This document shows, in pieces, positions 13,401-24,800 of a DNA stretch of 64,000 nucleotides. A program made the translations under genes and the position numbers. Below the pieces are notes generated by a model. The model was not told the DNA's origin. It made no database searches and saw only the letters and a program-made list of their open reading frames with translations. Positions within the stretch are counted from its first letter, which is position 1; each line of letters opens with the position of its first letter. The stretch is from Alnus glutinosa (Eukaryota; Streptophyta; Magnoliopsida; Fagales; Betulaceae): contig NC_084891.1 of the NCBI RefSeq assembly GCF_958979055.1, positions 3,848,501 through 3,912,500 on the forward strand, written 5' to 3'.

Positions 13401-13895
13401 AGAAATAATTTTCCTCGCAAAAGGTTTAATTTTTTCTTTATTTTTGTAGAGATAGACGCTTCTTATTCAGAAATTAAAAAATAATTTTTTGCTTGAAGCT
13501 TTTTTTGCAACATAGATAGCAAGAATCTAATGAAAATATATTCGGTTCTCAACTGTAACGTGCCACCTTTTTAGTAAGCGAAGTTTTTCAATCATTTTGA
13601 TATATATATGTCTAGCTAGAAAGTAGAAACAAAAACAATAACTCACGTACCTTAACTACTGTGCAATCTTCCATGCTTTCGTTGTCAATGCAAACTCTGC
13701 AGCTGCAAGGAAAAACAACAAGAAGCTAGGCTGTAGATCAAACGGCTGGGAAAATCTAATGTTTAGTAATAAAAAAAGGACGCATCCCAGCGGTGGGGTT
13801 TTTGGATCAAGGGCTAAAATTATTACTTACGTGGGTCCATTTATCCTCTCCAGGTGGTTCTCAAAGTCGGGATCAAAGTAAGGTTTATTGCTCAT
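10433..13895 (-). CDS. ACR1: ACT domain-containing protein ACR1
   Basis: Seven coding exons in gene order: 13831-13895, 13651-13702, 13054-13168, 12812-12879, 11587-12282, 11331-11435 and 10433-10774, predicting 480 residues. All introns are GT/AG and all phases join. Four ACT domains are visible at about residues 36-100, 132-205, 288-345 and 368-425, with glycine-containing signatures such as DRPGLFSEISAAL, DRPRLMFDTVCTLTDMQYV and NRVGLLSDITRVLRENGL. The start (MSNKPYFDPDFEN) and the following INGPTCRVCIDNESMEDC agree with Arabidopsis ACR1 from memory, as does EYFIRH...GEKERV-type text in exon 6 (here SEKERV). ACR proteins are plant-specific and thought to sense amino acids or bind a regulatory ligand; they carry no catalytic domain. 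A C preceded by an AG acceptor sits directly before the ATG, so the 5'UTR is spliced. Confidence 0.93.
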
Positions 13896-14243
13896 GCTGC
13901 ACTCACAGAATTGAAGGAGATTGTCAAAACTTATATATATATATTCTAAACAAAGAGTAACTATGCATGCATCAAAAGCTTAGCAAGCTATATATACATA
14001 TATGGTAGCTCATCACACGTTTTTGTATAGACTGAAAGGAATGGTCAATTTTATTTTTTTTTTTATTTTTTTTTTTGGGTAATAGAATAATAGTCAATTT
14101 AGTAAGGCCTTAAAGTGGTTTTTTTATTTGAATGTTATACCTAAAATGCAGGAGTATGATATAATATTGGAGCAGTCTATATATATCTTGCTACGTACGT
14201 ACAAAGAATTCTTTGTTTGATATTCCTTCTAAATTAATATTTT

Positions 14244-14693
14244 AGGAAAAATTCACTTTACTCCTATAAACTTTTGTTACATTTGCAATTACCCTTTAAA
14301 CTTGAAAAAACTCTCAATTTATAAGTGTATTTATTTTTCAAAAAAAAAAAAAAATGTCCTTTCGTTACAATTTTTCGTTAAATCCTGATGGAATGGTGTC
14401 AAAATTACCAAAATACCCCTATTTTTTTATAAATAAAAAAATTATAAAGATTTAAACGTTTGGTCAAGATTTAACGAAATTTACAAAAATACTCATCCAT
14501 TTATCTTTTCTTAAAAAAATAAAAATAAAACAGGTATTTTAAAAATTTTGACATGATTTAACAAAAAATTATAAAGCACGAGTGAAATTGAAAAGATTGA
14601 AAGATAGAAACACTAAATTGAGATTTTTTTAAAGTTTAAGAAAATAATTGTAAAAGTTGCGACAATTCCGAGCGTTTTAATTGAAGTTTCCCC
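14244..14693. mobile_element. MITE with near-perfect 9-bp target-site duplication, in the ACR1 5'UTR intron
   Basis: The left end AGGAAAAATTCACTTTACTC and the right end (GAAGTTTCCCC) are imperfect inverted repeats bordering about 450 bp of non-coding DNA. The flanks TAATATTTT (14235-14243) and AAATATTTT (14694-14702) match at 8 of 9 positions, which fits a Mutator-type insertion. Similar but partial sequences occur at about 9963-10245 and 37168-37620. Confidence 0.65.
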
Positions 14694-14807
14694 AAATATT
14701 TTCTTCGCAATGCAAGAACTATAGGATATTGTTGCTTTCTCAAATCTCAAGTAGATCAAATACTTGCAGTTTGTACATATATATAGATCGATATAAAGCC
14801 ATTACTT

Positions 14808-14810
<3 letters not shown>

Positions 14811-14879
<69 letters not shown>

Positions 14880-14982
14880 TATAGAATCGATCCTTGCATG
14901 CAATAGAAGGGTATCAGCATGATTTGTGATGCATGTTTCAAGCTAAATAAGGAGAAGAAGAAGAAGAAGAAGAAGAAGAAGC

Positions 14983-15046
<64 letters not shown>
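14811..15046. repeat. Compound microsatellites (AT)n(AG)n, (GAA)n(GA)n
   Basis: (AT)n at about 14811-14842 runs straight into (AG)n to about 14877. A GAA tract at about 14949-14979 is followed by a long GA tract from about 14985 to 15046. A further GA run is at 15172-15196 and a CT run at 15503-15533. These lie in and around the inferred 5'UTR intron of ACR1. Confidence 0.9.
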
Positions 15047-15051
<5 letters not shown>

Positions 15052-15071
15052 GAGATCAGGTAGTGGCTTAC

Positions 15072-15125
15072 ACTGGAAAAGCATAGAAGTTGGGCAAGGT
15101 GATCGATGTCAGTTTGATCTCTCCC
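15072..15125 (-). other. ACR1: Probable 5'UTR exon of ACR1
   Basis: On the minus strand the text ends CCAGT|GTAAGCC, a good donor at 15071/15072. The coding exon downstream is preceded by an AG acceptor one base before its ATG. In frame with the MSNK start this exon is open back to a TAA at about 15140 but contains no ATG, so it is read as untranslated. A TTTTTCAAG acceptor-like site suggests a further upstream exon. The upstream limit is uncertain. Confidence 0.45.
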
Positions 15126-15165
15126 TTGAAAAAGAACCAGGAGTATTATCAACGTACAATTAACG

Positions 15166-15199
<34 letters not shown>

Positions 15200-15241
15200 A
15201 TCAGTATTTTGGAGTAGGTGAATGGGAGTAATTGCTAGGAA

Positions 15242-15500
15242 CTCATGTTCCTTAAATAGAAGGGGGGGAATTGTATGGAAGGGAGATTGGTTTGAGAAAC
15301 CTCACGAAGGGGATTGAAGGGTGAGCGAAAGAGACACGTAGAGGGTACAGAAGTCAAATGAGATTTATCTGGCCACGTTTGTTGTGATTTATTCTTGTCT
15401 TTCTTACCCATCCCTCTCATTCCCACAATTTTCCCTATCTCCGGTCCTTGCTCTCCTTAATGGATGGAACTCTGCAAAATAAGTGATCCCTGATTAACCA

Positions 15501-15537
<37 letters not shown>

Positions 15538-18500
15538 CATATATGCAGCTTCATAGTAATGCACGTGGCTGACATGCCCCTCTAACAGTAATATCATGAG
15601 GACAGACTAGGAGTTTAGCTAGTCACCTCTAATGCTATTGGTACAAATTCAATGTTATTTATTTGGGATCGATAAGGTTGTCAATTTATGACACGAAATT
15701 AATGAGTTAGAGTTGAGGTGTTAGATCATTTTAATTAAATTGATCAAGCTATAGTTAACTTATATATTATTATATATTATTATTATATATATATTATTAA
15801 ATGGATCAGAAACTGACATTCCTAATTTAATTAATTGGGGTACCAAAATTCAGGATAAGTGTCTTATTTTGCATGATTTAAAACAGTCAACGAATGGTTT
15901 AATTTATTCAAAAAAAAAAAAATTGTACGTGGACAAGCAATCTCCGCCGCTTGCTTGGGATTTGATGTATGATTAGGTTATGATCATACTTATCCTTGGA
16001 TTGACCATAAATTTTCAGACGACGAAATGAAAGAGAAACCTCTGAAATAAGGCACGTAGCTGAGTCCGACAGACGTAAGCATGTCGTGCGTCATTTTGTT
16101 TCCACATCTAAGGGAGCTATACATTAAGACTTTTGGCATTTTGCTAGCTGTAGATTAATTTCATACAGGCAGAACCCACAATTATTGAAGTCAATTAAGG
16201 TTGTCTTTTGGCTGCATATATATATATACACACGTGGCAGCCAGCAAAACATGGTGTACGTGTACACATGCACATAGTTGTGAAGCTAAAGATCGATGTG
16301 TACACACCAGTCCTGCTCACTGGTACAGGTTTAGCCACCTTTTGTTTGTTCTATATCAGTTCTATCCAGCACCAAAACAATTCGAGTACGTTACATAATG
16401 GAAGACCTATGAGTCGGATTAAAATATTAATAAATCAGATGAGTGAAACCGTCAAAAAAGAGAAGTGCAATCATTGGACTAGTGTTAATAGAGTGAGCCA
16501 CCGACCCGCTGTGAACGTCGGTTGCAGAAGCATGACGGTATATTACGATCCTTATATCCGACGTAGGTGAAGTTTAAGCCAATTTTTAAGAATAAATCTT
16601 ATCCAGAAGTTTGTACCATTGCCCTGCAGACACGCTTTGAAATTTCAGAAATGGGATGGGCGTTACGTGACCCAGTGAGGCATTGAACTTTCTTGGTCTT
16701 GGTTTTAGATGACAACTTGTACAAATTACAAAAGAAGATCATGACAATTAAACACAGTTGTGAATTTGCTAAGAAATTTCCATCTACTTTTTTCTTTTCC
16801 CTTTTAATTCTGTCATGAGAGATTTCCTTGTCAATTGCCTAATATTCTCCTAGCCTCCTGCATCTAGGTTGCATCAGAACGTCAACCCCACAAAATTCTA
16901 TTCTTGCAGCATATTGATCTCAAAGAATATTACGAGTAAAATGGACCGGATTCATATATAAGTTATCACGTCATTTAAAAATTTTAAATAATGTGACAAC
17001 ATATGTACTATTAAATCTAGTGTACTACTATTTATTATATTTTTATACGACTATCATACAATTTTATAATATGACAGTAAATATCAGTCATTTGATAAAC
17101 AATACTTGAATATATATTAAAAGGAAAAAAAAATGATATTTCATATAAAATGAAATATCCCAATAAACAATAAAAAATAAAAAACTAATAGGCACTGCCA
17201 TGTCAACCCAATAAAATGAAAATATAGCATATAACATTTCTCATACTTAAAATCTAATTTAAATCATAAAATGTATCATCTCCAATTTCTTTTGATTTAT
17301 CCTTAAAGACATTAGTTATTGTTTTTGTTTTTGTATTTTTGCCAATAAAACATTATTTTTTTAAACTAATTACAACGTGTTGGTTTGGTTGTGTATCCTG
17401 CATGTTACGAAACGGTAATGGTGAAGGTCAAAGATAACGTGATTCGATTTGATATGTCCGAGGATTAACGGATGGTAATCGTTATCCGGGTGAGTCATAA
17501 CCCAACGGTGGATTCCTCTTCACGGGATAGAGGACCCACGAAACTTACAGTGCACTCATCTTGTTGAAATCCTTGCCCAGATGGTGCCACGATCCTCTCT
17601 CCCTTATCAAATTTCCATTCCAGCCTCTGGGGACTAAAATTTCCTCAAAGAGTAATACTAACGTTTTCTTTCTTTCTTTTTTTCTTTTTTTCTCCCAAAA
17701 TTAATGTAGATTATAAAATTATCATTGGATCAAAATGCAATCGTGATCTATAACAAATTCAATAATGATTTTAAAAAGTTACATCAGTTTTGAAGAACAC
17801 AAGAAAAACATGAAAAAGACATCTAGCATTACTCTTGCTCAAATGTTTCCAAAATTTAGACCAATACTAAGCGCGCACATAATAAATGGATTGAAGCAGA
17901 AACTACGGTGGGGGCAAGAATCTATTGTGAAAGTATTGGGGCTAAAATCACACGTGTTTTCAAAATCACACATTCTGAAAATACTATTTTTTTAAAATCA
18001 CACGATTTGAAGCAACAAAGCCAAACGGACCTAATTCCATAAAATATTGTTAAGGTATTACAACTTTTAAGTTCCTTATAAACTCATTTTTATTTTTTTT
18101 TACCAGCGAGCTTGTAAAAGATTGCTGGAAGAAATGTAATGCCCCATACATTTTTGGATTCGTGGCACTGCTTGGCCCAATATGCAACCCTAAAGCAGAT
18201 AATGAACCAACCAAAAAACTATACCGTCAGGAATGTGTTTATTGTCTTTCGTGTCCCACCAGCCCCGACCAAACCATTCACCAAAAAGGGCAAGGCACCA
18301 AACAAGCCGAGGATAAGGATATGCCACCTGAAAATACCTAGGTCCGGGAAGATTTTCCTCTTCCTTAATTAAAAAAATTTAAAAAATTAAAAAAAAATTA
18401 CATCTTTCGTAAAAGATTTACCTCCTAATTATATGAAAGAATTTGTCAGCACCCCCAACAATTATGAAATTTGTTCAAGATGGAGGGAAGACCACTTGGG

Positions 18501-18877
18501 GAAAGAGTGGGGGAAAAAAAAATCTAGAAAAAAGATGTGGATGAAACACAATTAACAAAACTTTTCAGAAGGCCTATGATTAAATTTTTTAAGAAGAAGA
18601 TGCCAATGATTATGGCATTTGCAACTGTTAGTTCTATTGGACTCACTTCCTAACTTCAATTCTAAAACCAACCCTCTCCCCCCAAATCCAACCTTCATCA
18701 GTCATTCCTCCCCCACTCCCTCTTTTCCACGTGTTCCAACAGTTCTACCAGCCACGATGCCCAAAAAAATAACTCTAAAAAGAAAAATAGCATCCTTTCA
18801 TATTGAGATGACACCCAGCTCTACTGAATTGAGTGAACATTTTCTATATTTGGCAAAATGGACCGTGGCCAGAGAAT
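15242..18877. other. Intergenic between ACR1 and the TRAF-like gene
   Basis: No gene is supported. The first few hundred bases upstream of the ACR1 UTR are likely promoter and contain a CT microsatellite. A degenerate dispersed repeat (AAGGTTGTCAATTTATGACA) at about 15672-15820 resembles one at 35629. Sequence at 16950-17100 has MITE-like inverted AT-rich character. ORFs in this stretch look like chance. Confidence 0.45.
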
Positions 18878-21800
18878 TCAAGTGTGGTTGAACCAGGGTC
18901 CAACCGCACCATTCACATGCCCATTGTTGTGGATACCGACCCCGTTTGGTATGAGTGACGGAGGCAATCCGACCGCCATTGGAGGTGGTGCAGCGGAGTA
19001 CAACCCATGATTGTGTGGAAGGGTGTGGGGGCTCACAAGAGGACTACCAGCTGGAGTCCCTTTCCGCTGTTGAAGGGAATGGATCTGCCTCAGCCCTTCT
19101 TCATGAATACGTGACAATGTCTCCAATTCCTTCATTGATAAAGCTTCCAAACCGGCACCATAAAGAGGAGCATGTCGCGACATTTCTTCCTGGAGTGAAG
19201 CCTCGAGGGTGTGAATATAGTGCTGCAAAAGAAAGGAGAGGCCTTAATCAAATCACAATCTATTATTCTCAAGTCATAAATAAAACATAAGAGAGAGAAT
19301 GAAGGGCACTGAAGTTCACACAACTTTATAAGATGCTTTTTATAAAAATAATTATAATACTAACTTAAAGCTGAATCAGAGTCGAGTTCAACACATTCTA
19401 AGCCAAAGAGCTTCAAACAGAAACGTAATTAAGCTGAGTATCCCACTCACCCATAGTGCTCCTCTTTTACTCCACATAATTATTATTACACAATAGGTCC
19501 AGCCAAACAAATGTTAAATTCCTCCACTTGAATCTTATTTCATATTATTCGAGTTACCCAATAAGTCCTACAAATTCAATATTGAGTTCATCCATTGAAC
19601 AGGCTAGATCATCTACCATAACTACCATAACTTTGATTTTACAAGACATCGATGCAGTAGTTAGTTTGATTGAGGAAGCACCATAACTAAGCAGCTTGAA
19701 GTCCAAACAAACCAAGTGATAGAAGAACAATATGATGATGACCATGATAAATATGGAAAGGAGGGTGAAAGTAGAAGCTATTTTAGAGCAAAAACCTGGC
19801 ACGCTTGCAATTTAGATTCCATCCCATCAATATATGCTTCACACCGAGCAACTTGCTCTTCCTTCTCCCGCTTCTCTCCCTCAGTTTCCCCCACTGTTTG
19901 TGTCAATCGCCGAATTTCATCCTCAAGTGACTGTCGGATTTCCTCTCGAGTCACATTCTCTGTGGCATACCGTTTCAGTTCATCATCAAATCTTTTCCGT
20001 GCAGCCTCCGCATTCTTCAACCTTTCAGCAAGAGCATTTTTCTCCTTCATTACTTTCTGTCACATGCAAAGTGCAGTCAGAAAAAAGGCAACAGCAAATA
20101 AAACAAGCGCCTCCCCCTCCCTCTCCCCCTTTTTCACTCCTGCACTGGAGTAGGTGAAGGCCCGACCCGGAAACAATAAATCAACCAACTTAACAAGTAA
20201 CGGTTATGTAACTACAGTATAAAATAGCAGTTTCATTGGACTTGATATTTTAATCAATTACAGTTCATAAGACTTACTATCCAATCAAGTTTTTTTTTAA
20301 AAATGCAATGTTTCCAAAAGTGGATTTCTTCGTTGAGAGAGAAATAAAAAATAAAAAATCCCTACTGTTTTATGAAGTTGTAAAAGTCTTGAATTAGGGA
20401 GGGCATGACGAAAAAACCTGGAGGAAATAACAAGGCCTCAACATCGCGCTTGACTACGAGTAATTCTGATGCTATAAGCGTACAGATATTGGGTTGCTCA
20501 AGCAACCAACTAGATTGCAAATGAATGAAAGAGAAGATAGCCAGACAAACTGAAAGCAAATTAAAGACTATGGATATTGTACACCGTCAAAGAAGCAAAC
20601 AATAGCCTGAAAACTAGAGAAGAAAAGGCAAGAGGTGGGAGGGAGGATAGATGCAGTGGAGCAATGCAAGCAATGAATTCACAACATAATATTTTAACCA
20701 TAAAAGACTTGACGTGATAGTGTTTTCTACTCAAATTCAATACAAGAGTAATTAGTTGAAAGCCAGAATGAAGGAATCTGGCAACAATTTCGAACAAGAC
20801 ATCTACCATTTCTGAATTTCCTCCAAATAAATACCGAGAAAAAGTCCCATATGGCAGGATCACAGCAAAGTTCCAGAAACAGGGCTAATTATAAAGCCTT
20901 ACAAAGGAAATAACCGAACCTTCACTGACAATCTTTTATAAAGGTAATAAATAAAAATTTGTTTCCAAGATCCAAGTTCCAGTTAGATAAGATTAAGCAA
21001 GATTCTAGCAAACTAAGAACCCCAATCCTATGCATTGAAAAAAAAAAATTAAAAATAAATGTGATCATTTGGAAAAAGATCAAGCAGCATAAGTACAATA
21101 TATGTGCCAGCAGAATCAAAGCACCAAGAACATTCAAATATTAGACTCCCTACAACGCATCAATATATGCTAGTAACGGTACAAAACTACAGAGGCAGAT
21201 AGGTAAATTATAAGAAATACTCTCCCAAAGCAAGTGTGTCGGGGATTATGAAAATGCAGCCAATGGTCATACAAGATGCACATTTTGTTATATGACATTT
21301 ATCAAAGTTCAATCCAAAAAAATAACTAAAAATTATGATGATTCATACCAGAAAGATCATATAACTTTTTATTTTACTGAAAGTAACTAGAGCAGAATGA
21401 AAAGGTTAGGGAGCTAAGTGACCAAAAGTAAGGTAATCTGATACCTTCAATTCATCACGTTTACGGGACTTTAATTGGGAAAGTTGTGTCTCTGCATCAT
21501 GAAGACGATCCTGAAGGACTTTCTTCTCAGCCGTGAGCTTTGCAATTCCCTCATCCCGCTCTGAGCGAAGCCACTCAAGCTGACTCTCAACTTCTTGTAT
21601 TTGCTCGGAGAGCTCCTTCTTTTCCCGAGCCAAACGATCCATCTCAGCCCTCATTTCAGACTGCCATTTCATGAAAGGCTTCAGTTCACATATTCTCCAA
21701 ATATACTAGCAAGATGTGAAAGCCCAAATATCATTCTAATTAAGACATCAAATACCTTGAGATGATTGTTGTTGGCCTCGGATTCACTCAGTTTTTGAGA

Positions 21801-24800
21801 TATGACTGCTTTTTCTCTAACCATATTGGAAATTTCAATTTTTCTTTCTTCACGCATCCGAATAATTTCATCTTCACTAGCACATAGCTGGTGCCAAAGA
21901 GCAGCTCGATTAACATTTGCAAGTTCAGCAACCTCCTGCATCATGCTTAAAATTGGTCTGATAATTTCTTGCTCCTCAAAAACCAAGGTGACCAATATAT
22001 CCAAATCTAAGTCTACTTCACGACTATTATCTGTAGTGCTGATGGCACGGTCAACAAGTTGCTTTAGCATCCTTCCTCGGTAAGACTCATCAGCATACCA
22101 TTTAAACAATATTGTGTAAAGGATCTTCACAAATTCCTTCACACAAGGGTCTCTTGAGAGGGCCAACGTCTCAGCAAGACCAAGGACTGAAGTAAAATCG
22201 TCTCGTTGGATTGTCAGCTGCTCATTGGCCTCTCCCTCTACTACAGTGTCTGTATGCTGATAATTTTCAGCAACAAAACTAGCATTAAGATTCAATCTTT
22301 GAGCAAGGCGCCTTTCCAAGACCATGGCCACTGACTGAGCCACAATCGCACCTCGAGCTACAGCTCTCTCAAATGTTTGGGAAGCTTCAACAGCAAGGCA
22401 AGGTATAGATAACATTTCGATCAGGATATAAATGTCGGAAAAATGACGACCAGCACGGAAAGCCTGCTCGTCCACCAGATGCAGCCCTTCAAAAGTAGGC
22501 CCATATTCACCAAATAAGAAAAGCCCACAACGCATTGTTGGGCAATTTTCACCAAAATCATCATCACAATCAATATCTCTAAGTATGGTTTCAGCAACAT
22601 CTCCCCAACTATTTACAGTTTTACTTAAAAAATTAAGGACGCAAGGAGACACCTCAACACCCAAACTTTTTAGCCTAACACGAACAGATCTGACCTACAA
22701 TAGAGAAGAAAGAAGGTTACTATGTATAAGGAAAAGCACGTCAAAAAATTAGAATAAGAACTTGAGAAAGGAACCCAATCAAACTTCAGAATGTTTTTAT
22801 GCATACCGCTTCAGGAAGATGTTGGCACTGAGATGCAGCTTTAAATATAAAATCTATGGTCGCGACAAGAGGTTGATCATTTGAGCCTGTCAAAAGCTCC
22901 AAAGATTGAAATAAAACATGTTCCCACGCTTCAGTGCCACACTCCAGTTGACTAATAGCACCAAAAACCTAGGAAAAATATGTATCATAATTAGGCAAAG
23001 AAAGATCAGCAATAGACTACATTCAGAAATTGAGTTATATGTTCCAAAGACGCTTTTGTTTTCCTAAAGTATAGCCCTGCAAGCACATGCTAACAAGCCC
23101 AGCAGGTCAGGAAGAAAAAGAATCATAGGGCCTCTGCAGAGACAATCTTACAGGTATCCTCAATGCAGGTTCTGCATCTGGCTTTTGAAGTCGTTCAAGA
23201 AGCACACCAGCAGCCAGTGGATGTTCAGACTGATCAACCAATTTGGGTACCAGAGCAACAAGGTCTGCCTGCAAATGCTTAGGAGCTTTATCCAACACAA
23301 GAGAAATCTTTTGAGCAGACTGCGGCCGTCGTCTTGGTTCCGGACAGCCCTGTGGAACAGCTCCATCTAGGGCTCTCAGCGAGTTAACAATCAATCCTAA
23401 GAGCTCCTCAGATTGCTCCGGCCACTTCGTCTGAAAATTCAATTTGTTCAAGTAGTCAATATCAACTTTAAGCAAAGCAGTTCATCCACTTCTGAAATGT
23501 AAAGGTGTACCTTTGAGCGAAGGGACACATGTTCTGAATCCCCAGCAGATGTTTCTGGTGGACAAATGGGTTGTCCAGGAAGAGCTTTTTCTGGTATGGC
23601 TGGCCCATTCATGTCAGAGCTTTGTACAGCAGATGCACTGCCACCTTCATCGACACCAGAATCCAATCTCTCATATACAGTAGGAAATTGCACAGATTCT
23701 GTTGCTCCATTCTCCCTATCAGATTCCAGTGGAGTTGCAGTTCCACTGCCATTGGAAGAAGGTTTTGAGTTTGCATCAGAAGAATCACCATTAGAACTCC
23801 CTTCAGAAGGCTGGCAACACTCAACCATAATATCCAAAAGTAAATCAATGATTGCCTGCTGCAAAACTTTGACTCCCATCAGCAAGTTCATCAAACTGGG
23901 GGAAGATTCATCGGACTTTGGGGCCTTCTTTCCATCATTACCACCAGAGAGCTTGGTTGGAAGAAGTAAGCGCTTTACTTTAGCAGGGTCATCAAGGTAA
24001 ACACGAAGTCCGGTAAGAAACCCAGCAATTGCACCTGCATCCATTAGAAGCTTTTCTCGTAGGGTGACCTGCGGCTGTGAAGGATTATCCCCATATGTGA
24101 GGTGAAAACCAGCTCTAGAGAGAAGGTTTCTAAATATATCTTCTTCATCTCCACTTATTCCTTCACTGTCTTCAGAATCAATGAGCTCATCAGGATCAGT
24201 TGTCAAAGCATCCTGATCATCCTCCGAAGCCAAAACCTGAGAAGAGTTAGGCCACACATAAAACATAGTTACAACCACCACACAAAGGAGAGAAAAAATC
24301 AGTAGGTAAAATAAATTTGTAAAAAGAAACAGTAAATGTAAATATACAGCCAAAAAACTTTAAGCTAAAAGATCTTTGGAGATTATAAATTTATGATAGA
24401 GAATTTTAATCGTGTTATATCAGCCAGATGCTATGTAGACAAGGTTAGAGGTTTCAGTTGTAGCTTATCCGTAGATGTGTGGCGGACTCAGGCTCCCTCG
24501 AGGGTTGCTTTCTTTTCGTGGTCGGCAGCCCTAGCAAGATACTTACGGTGGATAATCTCAGGAAGAGGAAAATCATCATTGTGGATAAATGCTACTTATG
24601 TAAGAGAGATGAGGAAACTGTGGATCACCTTCTTCTTCACTGTGATGTGGCTTCCACTCTGTGGATTCACGTTTTTACTCGGTTTGGTATGTCTTGGGTT
24701 ATGCCTAAAAGAGTGATCGATTTATTTGCTTGTTGGTGGAAGTCTGGAAAGCCAAGGAGTGCTGCGGTTTGGAAGATGGTGCCTATCTGCATTTTTTGGT

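Noticed and set aside
16208..16570. 120-aa ORF in the intergenic region
   Set aside because: It starts in a TA/CA-rich low-complexity tract, has no recognisable domain, splice partner or composition shift, and looks like chance.
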